A stretch of 64,000 bases of DNA from Branchiostoma floridae (lineage: Eukaryota; Chordata; Leptocardii; Amphioxiformes; Branchiostomatidae). This document shows positions 36,476 to 49,259 of this stretch, one piece after another. The notes below the pieces were generated by a model that was given only the letters and a program-made list of their open reading frames with translations, was not told the DNA's origin and ran no database searches. The DNA lies in assembly GCF_000003815.2 (NCBI RefSeq), contig NC_049996.1:11636856-11700855 (forward strand), in the 5' to 3' direction. A program made the translations under genes and the position numbers. Positions within the stretch are counted from its first letter, which is position 1; each line of letters begins with the position of its first letter.

Positions 36476-37639
36476 ACAACAAAGAGACTTTTGGCTCAGA
36501 GGTGGCATCTGACACGATTAGCTCTGTAATGGAACAGCACAATGAAGCTCAAACAGGATTAGCCCATCCTGGTATCAATCTTGTGAGAGATCTTGGAGTG
36601 GGGCTAGCACTACTTGCTTATCTCCTCACAGATGTAGTGTCCTGCTCAGTATCAGTCTTCCATGCATGCTTTCGCTGCATTCGGTATGTATTTTTGGGTA
36701 ACCTGTGTAATCCATTGGTTAGTGACCAGGAATCCTGGCAGTTTTGATAGCCCAGCATGCACGCTACTGGAGAGGATTACATGAACGTTAAGCCTGTTCA
36801 TTATGTTTCTAGAAAGAACTAGGGGGAATGAACATGTAAATACTGTACATAGCATCTCTCTTTTCTGTCACGACCATTGCAAGAGTAGCTCAACTGTTCA
36901 TCTAGTTTACTTGAGCTAAACTGGTCCAAGATCAGTTTTACTTTTAGCTTCACTTAGCAGTGCACTTTTATTTACCTCTTTGCCTTCTCCTAGGAAAAGA
37001 CGTGCAGTAATTTCTGTAAAAGCAAATTTCTGAAAGTAAAAGTACTAAACATTGAGACATTTGCTTGGATAGTTCAGCCTGCCATTTCTCAAAAAAAGCA
37101 CACCATCCTATCCATGCCCTTGGCAATACTGCCTCACCTTTTGTCTATCTGGGTCGGACCTTTTCCTCAGACTGCTGGAAAGGTGACTTTATGTGAGGTC
37201 AAACATATTTTGTCTCAATGTCCTTTTCCTGTTGCATCTTAACTCTCATATACGGTTGGTCACAGGATGTCTTTTGGACATTAGAAACTAGCATTATGCG
37301 ATAAGTCGTATCATTTCAAACTAGCATTTTAAACTTCTTTAAATTTTTCATCAAACTTCTCGAAAATCAAAGTATACAGACCTGATGTGTCGTCCGTAAA
37401 AGTCTGGGCCATTCTCCTGACACTGATAATCCATCATGCCTTTTGAAAACATATGCGCATAAGTATATTGTAGACAGAACACAGCAGAAATTGCGCCATG
37501 CCCCATGCTAATTTTAGCCCTTATCAATCACTCCAAATTTGTCAACCATAAGAATATATCATTATCAAACGGTCATTCATCACTTTAACTAATCACTGTG
37601 ATTTACTCTTCTCCTAACTAACCACCGAAGTCACTTTGA
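36476..37639. other. Spacer, no gene seen
   Basis: A plus frame (36502-36747) follows the SINE and ends in a hydrophobic stretch but has no family resemblance. The rest is A/T-rich. Confidence 0.35.
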
Positions 37640-38060
37640 AAAGGAGCTTCAAGTGTACTTTCCACAGAAAAATGAGTGATGTATGGGGGATGGGGGCAGT
37701 AGAGGTATATTTATGACCATTTTTCTTGTGCGTAGGGGTCAGGTGAACCTACATAAAGGTCACTACAAATAGCCCTGGGCCAGAACAAATGATACCGTGC
37801 GAAATGTTTTCAGTCGCCGTCTCCGCCAGAGCCTCTCCTCCCGCTGCTAGCGAACATATGTGTTTACGTTCGTAATGAGCCAAAAGGTCACTGAAGGTCG
37901 ATGCCTCGGCGGAGAGGGCGGGAAGGCGTGTATAAGTGCGCTGAACGTCGACCTGAATACGTCTCAGGAGCCGTAATCTTCAGTAGGCGGATAGTGGCGG
38001 CAAAGTCATGGACAGGAGAACACCTAAATCCGTAAAATCTTTATCACCAAACACAAAAAG
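37640..38060. other. CpG-rich block, candidate promoter or enhancer
   Basis: One of the most CpG-dense segments in the window (37800-37990: CAGTCGCCGTCTCCGCC, GCCTCGGCGGAGAGGGCGGG). It contains AGGTCACTGAAGGTCGA, two spaced AGGTC half sites near 37888. No ORF of note and no donor that would define an exon. Confidence 0.35.
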
Positions 38061-41000
38061 TACTGCAAAAACGTAACAAACACATACGCTTTTCTTTTCC
38101 AAACAACTACTAACCGACTATTTTTCAAGGTTGTCAAAAGTCAACCCTCTGACAGTGGTATGTTTCTAATCCCAGGGGACCTTGCCACACAGACACTGGC
38201 GCTGGCACGTGGGCATCCCTTACCGTCCAGGGGTCAGGGGTCGAGAAAAAGCACACAGGAAACAGGAGCCCACAAACATAGGTCTGGTATTTGACACAAA
38301 GTCCCCAGCAATGTGTTGGCTTTGAAAGAAGCCAGGCTCCAGACAGTATACACTCATGTGTATCATGTTCATGGGAGGACTTTGCAAGTGGAAAATAGAA
38401 ACTACAACCTAAACCATCCAGGATTATGTCTTTAATACATTGTGTGTGTCTGTAGAAGGTACAATTTTTACACTTAAAATTTATGTTATATTAGTCTCTG
38501 AATGCCAGTGCCAATGCCATCTATTCATGGAGTTGTTTTGTTTAGTTCTTTCTCCCTTCCTTCTTATAATAAAATTGTTGATATACCATTGTTTGTACAA
38601 GTTTATTATTATTTTTTATTAATCCTTCAGGGTAGTCCCTACAGTTTTAAAATAACTTTCCAAGGGAGATTCTAATAGAAAGATATTCGGGGATCCATTC
38701 AAAGGGCCGAGGTTTAAACCATTGGTCTTGGCAATGAGATTTTGAAAATGTAAAGTAAAAAGTTAACATTGTAAGGGTACCCGTGAGGTGACTTAACTCG
38801 GTTAACATCACATGTAATTTGAAGGATTTTTTGGTCAGTTTGAAGTGGCATATCATTTCTCATATTTGATTGACATTGTTCAACAACAAATAAATGACAA
38901 TTAGTCTAGTGGTCCTCATTTTAGCGTGGTGGTCACAAATTATAGCATAGGTATAGGTGACCTGGTGTGCTTGGCTGGAAATGCTACCGGCCTGGTATAC
39001 CCCCAACAATCCTGTGGATGTACATTGAATGATACACAACCATCTCTGACCTCTTAACCCTTACCCTACTAAGCCTCTAATTAGTTTATCCCTCAAGTGT
39101 TGTTGTGTGAAACTGGTCCACACATGTATCATATTTCCTTCACTCATAATAACTTTATTCGTGCATCACAAGAAAGTTTTCAGGGCAACCCAATTATGCA
39201 AATGTGGGGACTTCTGGCGGGGGTATATGGAATAATACATGTGACACTGCTGACATACAAATGGGCTTTCAGGTGACACTTTTGACACTGAATGGGCAGT
39301 GGTCACTTAATGCATGGCTGGCTTTAATGAAAATATTCCCCAGGCCCACATTAATGAGGTTTAAATGACCAGTTAATCACTTAAGTAAATAAAAATCAAT
39401 ACATCACAGCTTGAGTGGAATACAAAAAAAATCATAACCTTATGACCATGATCGCTGGTCAGGGGTTTTAAATAATATCAATATTTCCAACAATACACCA
39501 CCAACAGGAAACAACAAAATATGCAAAATTGTGGTTAGCGGAATAAAGAATTTTTTTCAAAAACACTAATGAGTAAAAAAAAACTATTTTCCAAAAATCA
39601 TTAGACTTAAGGCTTTTAATAAACTGCACAAATAAGAGGGATGGCCAATGACAACTGCATGTAAATGTACATGTAAGTGCTCAATAGGGTCTATTTCTCC
39701 TTGTACGCTGATAAAATATGATACAGGTCTTCTTCTAGCACTTCATATGGTATTCAAGGACAACGAAGACAGTGTTTTAGAGATAAAACAAGCCGGCCTA
39801 AAAGGAAAGCAGTCCCTGACATTAAAAATGGAGCACGGGTCACCAGAAGCAAGGTTATAGAAATGCGACCACACCAGTTTGCATATTTCTACAGGCAAGC
39901 AGCTATTTGACATCGTAACAGATCTAGAGACACTAAATCATATTACAAGATGGGCTCCAACATTTTTTGTACGACTGTAGGATAAATACTTTGTCGTCTG
40001 CTTTCATCAACAGTCCATAGAGAATTTCTAAATTTGGAAGAGGCTTTATTTTGAGTCAATAGCTATCAAGAGGTCATTTCTAGCAAATGAATAGAACACA
40101 CAAAAAAACAGCAACTTTGTGACTAAAAATCTAAACAGAAATACAAAGCCATCGCAAAAACTGATTTAAAGTATTTCTAAACCTACCTAACATCTGACAA
40201 GTTCTATCTACTAATAATAGAAAACCCTATACACTTTATATCTGCATGAAAATTGAAAAAGTTATGCCACTGGCAGCATCCACTAAAGGATTCTACAGCG
40301 TGATATCACAATGCAACTGACAACAGTAACAATAGCAATGTGTAAAACATACAAGATGCACTAGTATTATCATGACTTCCCGTCTGTGTATAATATGTAC
40401 ATGACTGGAAAAGAGTTGCATGGTCCTTTTGGAGGGGGTGTAAATCCGGCGGCCCAGTGTATGAGGGAGCTTTAGGCATTAGCTTCAATCGTCAAACATC
40501 TGCAGGTTAACGAACCCAACACCCTTATCAAGAAGAGTAGTGCTGACCTGGTGAACTTGGCCAAAAATGCCAGCTGTAACAAGGAAGCATTGCACATCTA
40601 GTAGTTCTACTAGCATAATGCTCTGCATCAGAAGAGGATGACCACTTTTACCTTTCTATCATGTCTCAAAACCATCCAGTAGCTAGTCCAAGAAATTGTC
40701 ATATTTCTGTTGTAACTTGTAAGTGTTAAAACCCTTTAATGATTCCCTACCTGGTACCATATCCCAGATTGGGAATGGATAACCAGTTGTGACCGGGATC
40801 CAATTTGCTTGCAGCCTGCCAGATTGCTGACCCCTGGCTGGAATGAAAGTGGATTACAGTAGAGGAGGTCACTCCCTACCACATATCAAATTTACTGACA
40901 CCCAGTTAACTACACTGTTTCCTTACCTAATGGAAACAGCATTTGCTGTGGAAAATGGATGCTAACACACGACACCGAATTCACCTGTTTAGTCCTTTGC

Positions 41001-41139
41001 ATTCAGAAAATCAGTTATGTGTACTGCATGGGTCACTTGTGTTGTGATCAAAACGTGGAGACTGCTAGCATATGCCTTTTCATCAAGCTGAGCTGAATGA
41101 AAGATGATGTTTTGTCAGACTTCTACTAAACTGTTATAT
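38061..41139. other. Long A/T-rich spacer
   Basis: Three kilobases with no gene. The features seen are an exact octamer ATGCAAAT at 39196-39203 (POU-type) and scattered short homopolymer runs. Short frames are unsupported. Confidence 0.4.
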
Positions 41140-41147
41140 TACAACTA

Positions 41148-41211
41148 TGTGAGTGAGTGAGTGAGTGAGTGTATGCGTTAGTGTGTGAGTGCATGCGTGA
41201 GTGAGTGAGTA
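41148..41211. repeat. (GTGA)n microsatellite, interrupted
   Basis: GTGAGTGAGTGAGTGAGTG, then diverged GTGTATGCGTTAGTGTGTGA units, then GTGAGTGAGTGAG. Confidence 0.92.
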
Positions 41212-41394
41212 AATGTATTTTGCTCTATAAAGAAGTCCAATATAATAATACATTGGCTACATATACTATGAAACAAACAATTTTGTGCAAGACTATAACA
41301 ATTATTTCTTTTACGTGCTATCTTTCTACTACTGAGGACAATACTATTGTGTGAAAAATAATGAAAAAAACAATTGACTTAAAGTCAAGAATCG

Positions 41395-41700
41395 CCTAGT
41401 GGTGCAGTAACAGACACTGCACGTCAATGCGGACCACCCAGCAGAGTTTAGAGGTCTTATCGGGTCTACGATGTTGTTAAGTTTAACGAGACATCTTCAA
41501 CTCTGCAGATCCACAGACATAGATACCCCTATACAAGCCATAAATATCAGAGAATCCATTTGACTCCCTCACAGTTCACCATTACCACCAAGGCTGGACA
41601 GTAAATTTTTATGAGCGAGCATTTTTAGTTTATTGCGTTGATGTTACAAGCAGGCTGGAGCGAACATGAGCACTGTGTCATCTAATGGTGGGGAAAACAA
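41395..41700. other. Candidate regulatory or repeat-derived block
   Basis: Starts with a small stem (GTGCAGTAACAGACACTGCAC near 41401) and contains GCCATAAA at 41537-41544. Could be a SINE-like fragment or a regulatory block; evidence is thin. Confidence 0.2.
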
Positions 41701-42109
41701 TTATATCAGGCACGGTATCACTTGAGAGAGCGCGAGTTATGTGTTGTCCTTGTAATGTGGCTACAATGTCAAAAATATTACGGTTACATTATCTTTTACA
41801 GACGAAGGTTTATCACTTTTAGCCAGGCTAAAAATAACGATGCGAAACACATTCTCAGTAATACCATAACTAAAGAATTAATACGATTACAGAAATCCAA
41901 TTAGAAGTACATTTCTCCTTGTAGTAAAGCATACATGATATATGTTTCAGGGGGAGAAATTAGCACAAGAATACACTTCTGGGCTGAACTTTGTGTGGTT
42001 ATCTATTTTCTGTGACAAATCCATTGGCTATGGTGGATACATGACAAATCCAAGGGAGGAAAACACTTACTTTAATGGGATAAGGTTATACAAGAACAAA
42101 ACTGCACTA

Positions 42110-42400
42110 AATTAAATCCACGGGCGCTGTAGAAGAGATATACACACCACGGGCCGCATGCAGGGGCAGTCAGAAAAAGGCTCCTCGCGGGAAATTGACG
42201 AGCTACCGGCCAGTCGTCCCGCTAAGCTCTCGCCGTCGTTTTTTATGTTACAACGGGATCACCACATAACAGTCATCTGACGGTGGTTAGATTTTATGAA
42301 CCTGGCCTTTTTACAATGTGGTTAAATACAGGCTACAACGGTGAAGTGCCAGCGACCAAGGAAATTTATTTACGGGGGGACCATATTGTCTCAGTAATTC
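42110..42400. other. CpG-containing block, candidate regulatory element
   Basis: CpG-bearing segment (ACGGGCCGCATGCAGG near 42148; GTCCCGCTAAGCTCTCGCCG near 42215) with no frame. Confidence 0.28.
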
Positions 42401-43213
42401 ATCTGCAGGACACAGACCTTATTGAATAAAGTTGAAAAATGCAATAATAATGCATTTAGAATTCTACATTCAAGCCAACAAACGGAAGTACTTTGAAATT
42501 TTGTGCTATAACATTACAAGGATATACAGTAACAAATATACCATTCCTGTTACAATACAAGCATTTAGCTATGGTAAGAAGGAGGAGGCCTTTTTTGTTA
42601 CAAAGAAGAGCATTCATCTATTGTCATTTTATTTTTTTCTGATTGCAAATCACTGTGGCCAAGCACTGTAAACCAACCATAGCTAGCACTATGCAAGTGA
42701 AGTCTTGTCATCATGGGTGGAATGTGGGGTGAAATATAGGCCAAGTATACAAACAGGAGCGAAACCCAAGAGCTTCTGTATCTAATACCACTGGTGTTTA
42801 CTTCTTATGACAACACATAGTACTGTGTAACTAGGACCTAGGGATAAGTATTCAGATGATACTAAACTACAGGAACTAGCAAGGGGGAAGCATAAGGAAA
42901 AGGTTGTTTTGGTATGTAACCCCAGTGTGATGTTGACATTTGACGTTGATGTAGCTATAGGAAAATTCACACTCCTAAGTCTTCTCCAACCACAAAATTT
43001 GTAACGGTCAAATTGATAACAATCCCTGATAGGCAATACAAAAGCTCAGGCATGGTTATTTGGTGTGGTTGGTGTAGAATTCACTGTTTGCTTCCCCCCA
43101 GTAGTGTGCCCCCAAAAATGCAGGAAAGGGAAAGGGGGTGGGCAAACAACACATGACAAATGGCATGTCAACATGTCCCTGTATACTACAGCACCCCTGG
43201 CCCAGAGGCTTAC
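42401..43213. other. Spacer / possible intron
   Basis: A/T-rich sequence immediately downstream, on the minus strand, of the exon candidate that follows. No further exon seen. Confidence 0.3.
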
Positions 43214-43411
43214 CTGACGAGCTGTGGTGTGCCGAGCCGACCGAGCTCACCGAGCTTTGGGGGGACACGCCGGGCATGCTGGCCTGGGCCATCTTGAAGT
43301 TGTCTGGCTCGAGGAGCGTAAATCCACGGTACCATGTAGCGAGCGATGGGTGTATGGTCCGCCTGCCCGCCTGCCGTGCTAGTACACAGTGGTGAAACTC
43401 GGCATGACCCT
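43214..43411 (-). CDS. Candidate minus-strand exon carrying a start codon
   Basis: On the minus strand a pyrimidine-rich TTTTCATTTGCAAG acceptor precedes 43411 and a GTAAGC donor follows 43214 (TCGTCAG|GTAAGC). The exon contains ATG at 43292 in a strong context (AAGATGG). From it the frame encodes 26 residues, MAQASMPGVSPQSSVSSVGS then AHHSSS, and ends in phase 1. Codons are strongly G/C-ending, unlike surrounding DNA. The frame is also open upstream of this ATG to the acceptor, so the exon could be internal coding. An upstream ATG near 43406 opens a tiny frame ending in TAG, and another ATG (near 43343) opens a competing frame, so the start is not certain. The Ser-rich sequence is typical of a disordered N terminus; the family is not recognised. 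It fits as exon 2 of a gene starting near 53.8 kb. Confidence 0.45.
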
Positions 43412-44859
43412 CTTGCAAATGAAAAGGTCAAATAAGGGGCCTACAAGCTAAATAGGTGGCCTTTGCGGAAGGGGCCTGCTTGTTCTGCCTGGATGTGACA
43501 GTGACGGACAGCACTTTGGAGACTGCTGCAATTTTAATATCTCTAATGCCTGGCAATTGTGATCTTCCTGCAGAAAATCAATTGGTGAGAGGCAGAGTGT
43601 ATCAGAGGTGGGGTTTAAGGGTGTTGGACCTATATTGAACCAGCCCAACTTGTAATCTGAGAAGTAAGCAGGAGTAAATGCCCCAGAGTAACCTCTGACC
43701 TCCAGGGCTGCCCAGAGGCCAAGGGAAACACTCTGTTCATTGGGGCGTGGATAACGCTTAGGTGCTAACTATAGCATCATTAGTTTTCCATAGGCACCAA
43801 GTCACATAAGTTTACATTACTCGGTTCCACCAAATCAAAAAGACATAAATTTATCTCAAAATGGAATGGTACTAGTAAAAAAGGTTCTTGTTTATCTTAG
43901 GAAAAGAGAAATTCAAACTTAGAGTTAGAGCTTTCTGGATGTTGAGAAATCTTGATTTGGAAAAAATACAACCTATCTTTGTTATTTTCATATTAGCAAA
44001 AAAATTTGATTCAAGACATGATTTTATCAATTGTTTTCAAGAAATATTAATAAATGATCCAATATTACTATCTTACAAATTACAACAGTTACTATAACTT
44101 TACAACATAAACAGAGAAAAATAGGAAAATAGGCTTATTTGAAAATGAAGTAAAAGACAATTCACCTTTCTGATGTTACAGCAACTCTTCAGCTATCTTC
44201 CTGAGTGAAACAAAGAGAAAAAATTGATAAATTTTCTGAATTAATAAGTTTTAAATATTTGCCAAAACTTTTCAAAACAGCTGTGCTTGGGGCCAAACAC
44301 ACTAGTATATCAAATCCAAGTTTTCCTTTTTCAGTAAAGCTAATTGATTGGGAGGAACTTGCACCTAGGTGTGAATTGGTTTTGTAAATGACACTTCAGT
44401 GTTTACTTTGTAATGTGATTATGCAGTGTGACAAACCTAAGCACTGGTATTGTTTTCACCAATGGGGTGATGATTTACTAAGGCCCTATGGAGACTTTTC
44501 ATACATCATTAACTGTTGTGTTCAGCCACAATATGTATATTTCCTACAAGTTACTAGTTTTTAGTAGTACTTTTGTTTACTATCGGAGGGTCATTTCGTA
44601 TTTGGCACATTTTCAGTAGTGGGTTTTCTTAGAACCGAGAAAGAAAGTTGTTTTCATGATAACAATTACCAGAAACTTCAAAAGCATTATACTTTTTATA
44701 GTCACAACTCTCTCACTTACTATCCAATATATCTGTTGTTCTCTGTCTTGCAAGGGCTAGAGTTGTTCGCACTTCAAATGCTGAGGTTTCAAACTCTCTT
44801 CTCAGGAAAATTTGCTGCGTATAAATCGTATAGGCACAGACATTTGCTAGCTAATCTTG
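43412..44859. other. Spacer / possible intron
   Basis: Some GC-balanced sequence to 43750, then A/T-rich. Short frames at 43888-44097 and 44619-44864 are unsupported. Confidence 0.3.
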
Positions 44860-45150
44860 AATGAAGAATTCCCAATACACATCGTGGCCACTCCATCAAA
44901 AGTGCCGGACGTGTCCCTATCTCATGCTAACTCCACATTTCCATCCCAACAGAATCACATCTCCATCACAAAGACTCTTCACAATGAGGTCAGCGACCGT
45001 TTCAGACAGTGGACAGCCACAGGGCCTCTGCTCTCTGTGGTGTCTTTACCCTCCAGCTATAATTATGGACCAGACAGGGGGGTTACCATTGTGAGCTCTT
45101 TTGACATTTTAATCCCAGGGCACTCAAACTGAGGAGGATCACTATATTAT
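44860..45150. other. Candidate regulatory block
   Basis: Complex sequence open in two plus frames (91 and 77 codons), with a TATAATTATGG homeodomain-type core near 45058. No domain and no splice sites. More likely non-coding. Confidence 0.22.
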
Positions 45151-45689
45151 GCTCTTTCCTGAATCAACGGTGCCAGTTCTAAAGTTCCAAATTTGCATGT
45201 TTACAATAGTAGATAAAGTAAGCGAATTTTACTGAAATCAAGGACGTTATGTCCTTGCTGAAATCTAGCATTGCATTTTTTACTTTCAAAAACATTTATA
45301 CAATATTGTTTAAGAGTTGAATAGGTAGAAGTTCAAAACAACCTGTCCAAGTATCTTTCACATAATGTCCAAGCTTTTTTGTTTTCAATATTCTGTTCAG
45401 CACTTCACAATTACGGTTACAATGGACAAATTTTAAACTGTCAATCTGTCAGTCTGAGAGATTAAAGAACTTTTGCAAACTTTTGTCAAAAAGTAACTTT
45501 TGTAACAAAACAGAAAGACCCAGTCTTACAATAGGAAGTAATAAGAAATTTTAGCATTGAGAAACCAGCAAGACACTGTATGAACAAAAGTGACATTCAA
45601 AAATATGGGGTATACTCTATCATGCTGACAAATATGTATATACACATTCTTTATAAATCAAAGGAGGTGATTGGAAGTTTCAACCCTCA
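45151..45689. other. A/T-rich spacer
   Basis: No gene seen. Confidence 0.4.
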
Positions 45690-45920
45690 TGACTGATATT
45701 CAAAAAACAAAACCAGAACAAAAGATACAAAAACTAGACCTTCTGCTGCAGTGACAAGGTTGCACACCAGAGGGCCCAAAATCAATCCTGACATTCATTT
45801 TACCAATACATAACCATATACCAAATATCATGACAATCCATTTATAAGTTCTTGAGCTATTGCTAACCACAAATATGCAGAAACACAAACACATGCACAC
45901 ACACATATACTCAAATAAAC
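45690..45920. mobile_element. Dispersed-repeat copy with CA-rich tail
   Basis: The body contains GACCTTCTGCTGCAGTGACA, AATATCATGACAATCCATTT and TTCTTGAGCTATTGCTAACC, then an ACACAAACACATGCACACAC tail. A related fragment lies at 20.33 kb and a reverse-oriented one at 50.11 kb. Probably a non-autonomous element; its ends are unclear. Confidence 0.45.
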
Positions 45921-46599
45921 AATATACATCAATTTTGTAATTTCAGTTTTCATGGAGGTAAGAAAACAAATATTCAAAGTAATGCAATGTCCTATTGATA
46001 AGTGCCATTGAAGCGCCCATGTTGATCCCAAACCTCAGGCTTCCGGCCCCCCCTTTAATTTCTTCACTGCTTCCCATTCATCTGGATGGAGCAGGGAAAG
46101 CCAAGAACAATTTGTCAGCCACAGTCTCAAGACCATAAATCCTGGGTTTTTAATTTCATACCTGTGGTGGAACGCACCTGCTGTAACCCAGCCAAGTATA
46201 CATCACTTCTGACGGCTGATCAAAAGCAGGCGCTGAACACAGGGGTTCTGGGTACAATTCGCTAGTGAGGGTCTAAAGTTACTTCAATTTAGGGACCATA
46301 CTGACAAGTTAACTTGACTTAGTTTGTGATATCCTTGTTTGAATTGCTGTAAAATGAAGCACAGTGAGGCCAGGTTACTGTTAAATTGATATATTGATGA
46401 CTTTAAAGTCATTTTTAGAAGGATAATAAATCTTTAATGAGCAGTGTTACATAATCACTGTAGCACTTGAACCCCGCTGTTACGTCACATAACTTATGCC
46501 GTGTTCTTCAATCAAAGCATTTTCTGCTTTTTGGACTTATCTTAGAAGTCATATTAATTCTTTTACTAGTATTCTCGCAAGGACTCAAGTTTGGAGTAC
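45921..46599. other. Spacer with a weak tRNA-like segment
   Basis: GGTTCTGGGTACAATTCGCTAG near 46244 only loosely resembles a SINE box B. No gene seen. Confidence 0.25.
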
Positions 46600-47030
46600 G
46601 AAGGAAAAAGAGGTTTTTATTGTGTTTTAAGTTTGCGACTGAAGTACTTCTGTGGAAAGAGAGTGATGACCATGAAAACTGCAAAAATCAAACCTCTGTG
46701 AACGTTTCAATATCTACGGTACCTTCTTTTCCTTTTGATGTGAAAACGGAAGTGTTCGGCCGGTCCTACATGTACTTGCATTGAGTCTGATATGGAACAG
46801 TCTCTGTGTGATTTATCTCCTTCAAGCGATGTGATTTTGATTGGTGATCAGCAAGAAAACCACAAAAGTAAAACCACTGCAAATATTTTAATGTTTATAG
46901 TACCTTCTTTTCCTTCTGAATTCAAAAAAGTGTGTTGTGGATCCTACTTGCATTGAGTCTCAAACGGAACAGTCTTGGTGTGATTTATGTCCTTCCAGCG
47001 ATGTGATTTTGATTGGCGACCCTCTGCCAA
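46600..47030. repeat. Diverged tandem duplication, ~172-181 bp period
   Basis: ACCTTCTTTTCCTTYTGA occurs at 46721 and 46902, TGCATTGAGTCT at 46779 and 46949, and GCGATGTGATTTTGATTGG at 46826 and 46998. The first copy also holds TTTTAAGTTTGCGACTGAAG and GACCATGAAAACTGCAAAAA, which look like decayed words of the GCGGT-rich element. This may be a decayed nested insertion. A 105-codon frame over the first copy has no recognisable domain. Confidence 0.65.
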
Positions 47031-47220
47031 GGTCGCAGGAAACCCAGCGGGAGCTCAGAACCGGCGCCATGGCAACAGCACCAGCCACCCTGTGCATATG
47101 CAAATCAGGAGAACACATCATTCATTATGCGTGATGTACTGCACTAATCCCTCATGGGACCTGTCAATCTTGACAGATGGCCCCCAGGAGTGTTCCTCCA
47201 GCCCCCCTCCCCACTAGCAG
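47031..47220. promoter_or_regulatory. Block with half X-box and octamer
   Basis: GGCGCCATGGCAAC at 47063-47076 shares the right half of the RFX X-box, and GCATATGCAAAT (octamer ATGCAAAT at 47098-47105) follows within 30 bp. No exon seen. Confidence 0.28.
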
Positions 47221-47994
47221 GGATTTCCCTAGACATGAGCTGTCACCTGTCTGGTCATCCTGGGGGAAAATTTCATAGACAGATGAACTTCAAATCATAA
47301 ATTACTACTAAATCTGACCTAATTTTTGTTTTGCAACTGCAAACAAAGAAAGAGTAAATTTTGGTCATACTGATTTAAATATATGGATGACATCCTAAAT
47401 TGATGCAGGCATTAAAAGATAAAATAAAAGTTGGGAAAAAAAAGTTGCCTTCATCACAAGGATGCTAGGTGGTCAGGAGGGTTTTACCAATGACTGAATA
47501 CATAGAACATGGCATACCAAACAATGAGTTCTTAAATTTTGTTTCTTCACATCTTCTTCTTCAACTTCAGAAGACAATACACTTTGTACAAGGAGTAAGT
47601 TTAATTCAAACTCAGTATTGTGAGTATATTTCACATTGTATAACATCAGTAAAAAAAAAGTATTAGATACATGCAATATATTTCCTTTCCCTGATGTTTT
47701 CCTATATTCATCACTCTGACAATAGAAACAAATTTAGATGACGGTGTCAACCTACATCTACAATTCTGTTACCTGAAAATATGCTACAGTTCCCAAAAAG
47801 ATTTCATCAGAATTTCAAACCTAGGTGGCTCAATGCACAACCTGAAATTTTGCAGTTTGAACATTGCTTTTTTCCCCAGCTACCTGCATAAGCTTTGTAT
47901 TTATTTCTTGATAAGATGAAACATAAGTACATGTAGCTGGAAGAAAAGATAATGGATAAGTAGCTGATATGAAGAAACTTGGAAGTGGGGCAAC
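47221..47994. other. Spacer, no gene seen
   Basis: A/T-rich; nothing recognised. Confidence 0.35.
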
Positions 47995-48051
47995 CTGAAA
48001 TGTTTTTGAGCGACCTGGCTCTTGACTCAGGTTGCCTCCTAACCAACCTAG
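47995..48051 (-). CDS. Weak candidate exon, 57 bp
   Basis: On the minus strand a textbook acceptor (poly-T then CATTTCAG) precedes 48051, and an AG|GTTGC site follows 47995. The interval is exactly 19 codons in phase 0 (LGWLGGNLSQEPGRSKTFQ). The donor is poor, lacking the usual AAG after GT. It pairs in phase with the next candidate upstream. No family recognised; could be coincidence. Confidence 0.18.
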
Positions 48052-48105
48052 CTGAAATGAAAAAAAAAAGCATTTTGAACACTGAAACATAGACAGAAAC
48101 AGTAC

Positions 48106-48186
48106 CTCCATTGGAGGTGGACCTCCATCGCGTAGGTAATACATGAAAGATGGATTCCGGGCTAGTATTTTGAGGTCTGAATACAT
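48106..48186 (-). CDS. Weak candidate exon, 81 bp
   Basis: On the minus strand a CCATGTTTAG acceptor precedes 48186, and AATGGAG|GTACTG follows 48106. The interval is exactly 27 codons, phase 0 if read from its first ATG (starts MYSDLKILARNPSFMYYLRD, then a GGPPPME end). The mixture of charged, aromatic and proline residues is more protein-like than surrounding frames. It lies between the candidate first exon (53.8 kb) and the 43.2-kb exon on the same strand. I do not recognise a family. Confidence 0.22.
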
Positions 48187-49259
48187 CTAAACATGGGGTT
48201 AATAAATATCTGACACTGATCCTCCATGACAAACGTCCAACCATGAATATCCATCACGTTCTGCGATATATTCCAATTAAAATTCTGTCAATTGTATCAT
48301 TTATTAATCAAGCCGGCTGCCTTAAATTGGCGCACTCGTAGAAAGAAAAAGTGCTTAATCAATATAAGAGCCTTAAGGTTATTCATCTTTAGATTAAGAA
48401 AATCAAACGTTGACTCCATTTTTCCTACTGTAAGCTCCATCATTTATCACAGACAAAATAAGCTGAATATTGCACAATTTAGTGTATCTCGGAGACACCT
48501 GCGATACGAGATAACGGAATCTTATACTGCTTTATTGCACATTTTCTGAATAAGTTCTTTTCGACTGTCGATGTTACATATTCAACAGAAAACACTGTCT
48601 TGCCGCATGTCAAAATCATCATCATTCAAAGGAAATTTGTTGCAGTGTCACATTCTAATAAAAATAGAGCATTCAAATTTTTTTATTACATCAGCAAAAA
48701 GTAGTCCCAAGTTCCCAACTATCATGCCATAGAGAAATGCATTTGGTCTTTCAGAAAGTTAGGTTTGAGTGGGATAAAACCATGTTGTTAATTTCAGTTG
48801 TACTTAGAAATATCCGTTACTGACAAAAGACAGAAAAAAAATAAGCATTGGCTGATACGTGGTCATAATCTATACTTGTATTTATACATGTTAATACAGT
48901 AGTTTTAGTTATTTTTTTATATAAAAGACCAAAGGTAAAAAAATCAGTACTTATCAGAGGTTACTTAAGAAACAACAGAAAAAACCAAAGACCTAGAGCT
49001 ATAATTCCAATAAATCAAAACAGTGAAACATATAAAGCTATGCTACCACAATATCTATAATAATAATGATAATGAAGTAAATGATGATAGCCTTGAATTT
49101 TGTGGTTAGAAATGTCATGAGGGCTATTTCGTCTGGCTGCTAAAAAACATGCAAATCTTTGGACTCTGGAATTCTGTAGCTTTTAAACCACCTGTTTTCA
49201 GTACTGCACTGAGTAAACGCTGCTCTCTAATTCCAGTCAGGCCTGTAGTTCCTACACTA
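48187..49259. other. A/T-rich spacer, no gene seen
   Basis: An 85-codon plus frame (48292-48549) is unsupported. The rest is A/T-rich. Confidence 0.35.

Noticed and set aside
46467-46784. 105-codon plus frame with a hydrophobic segment
   Set aside because: Overlaps a diverged tandem duplication with decayed element words; no homologous protein recognised.
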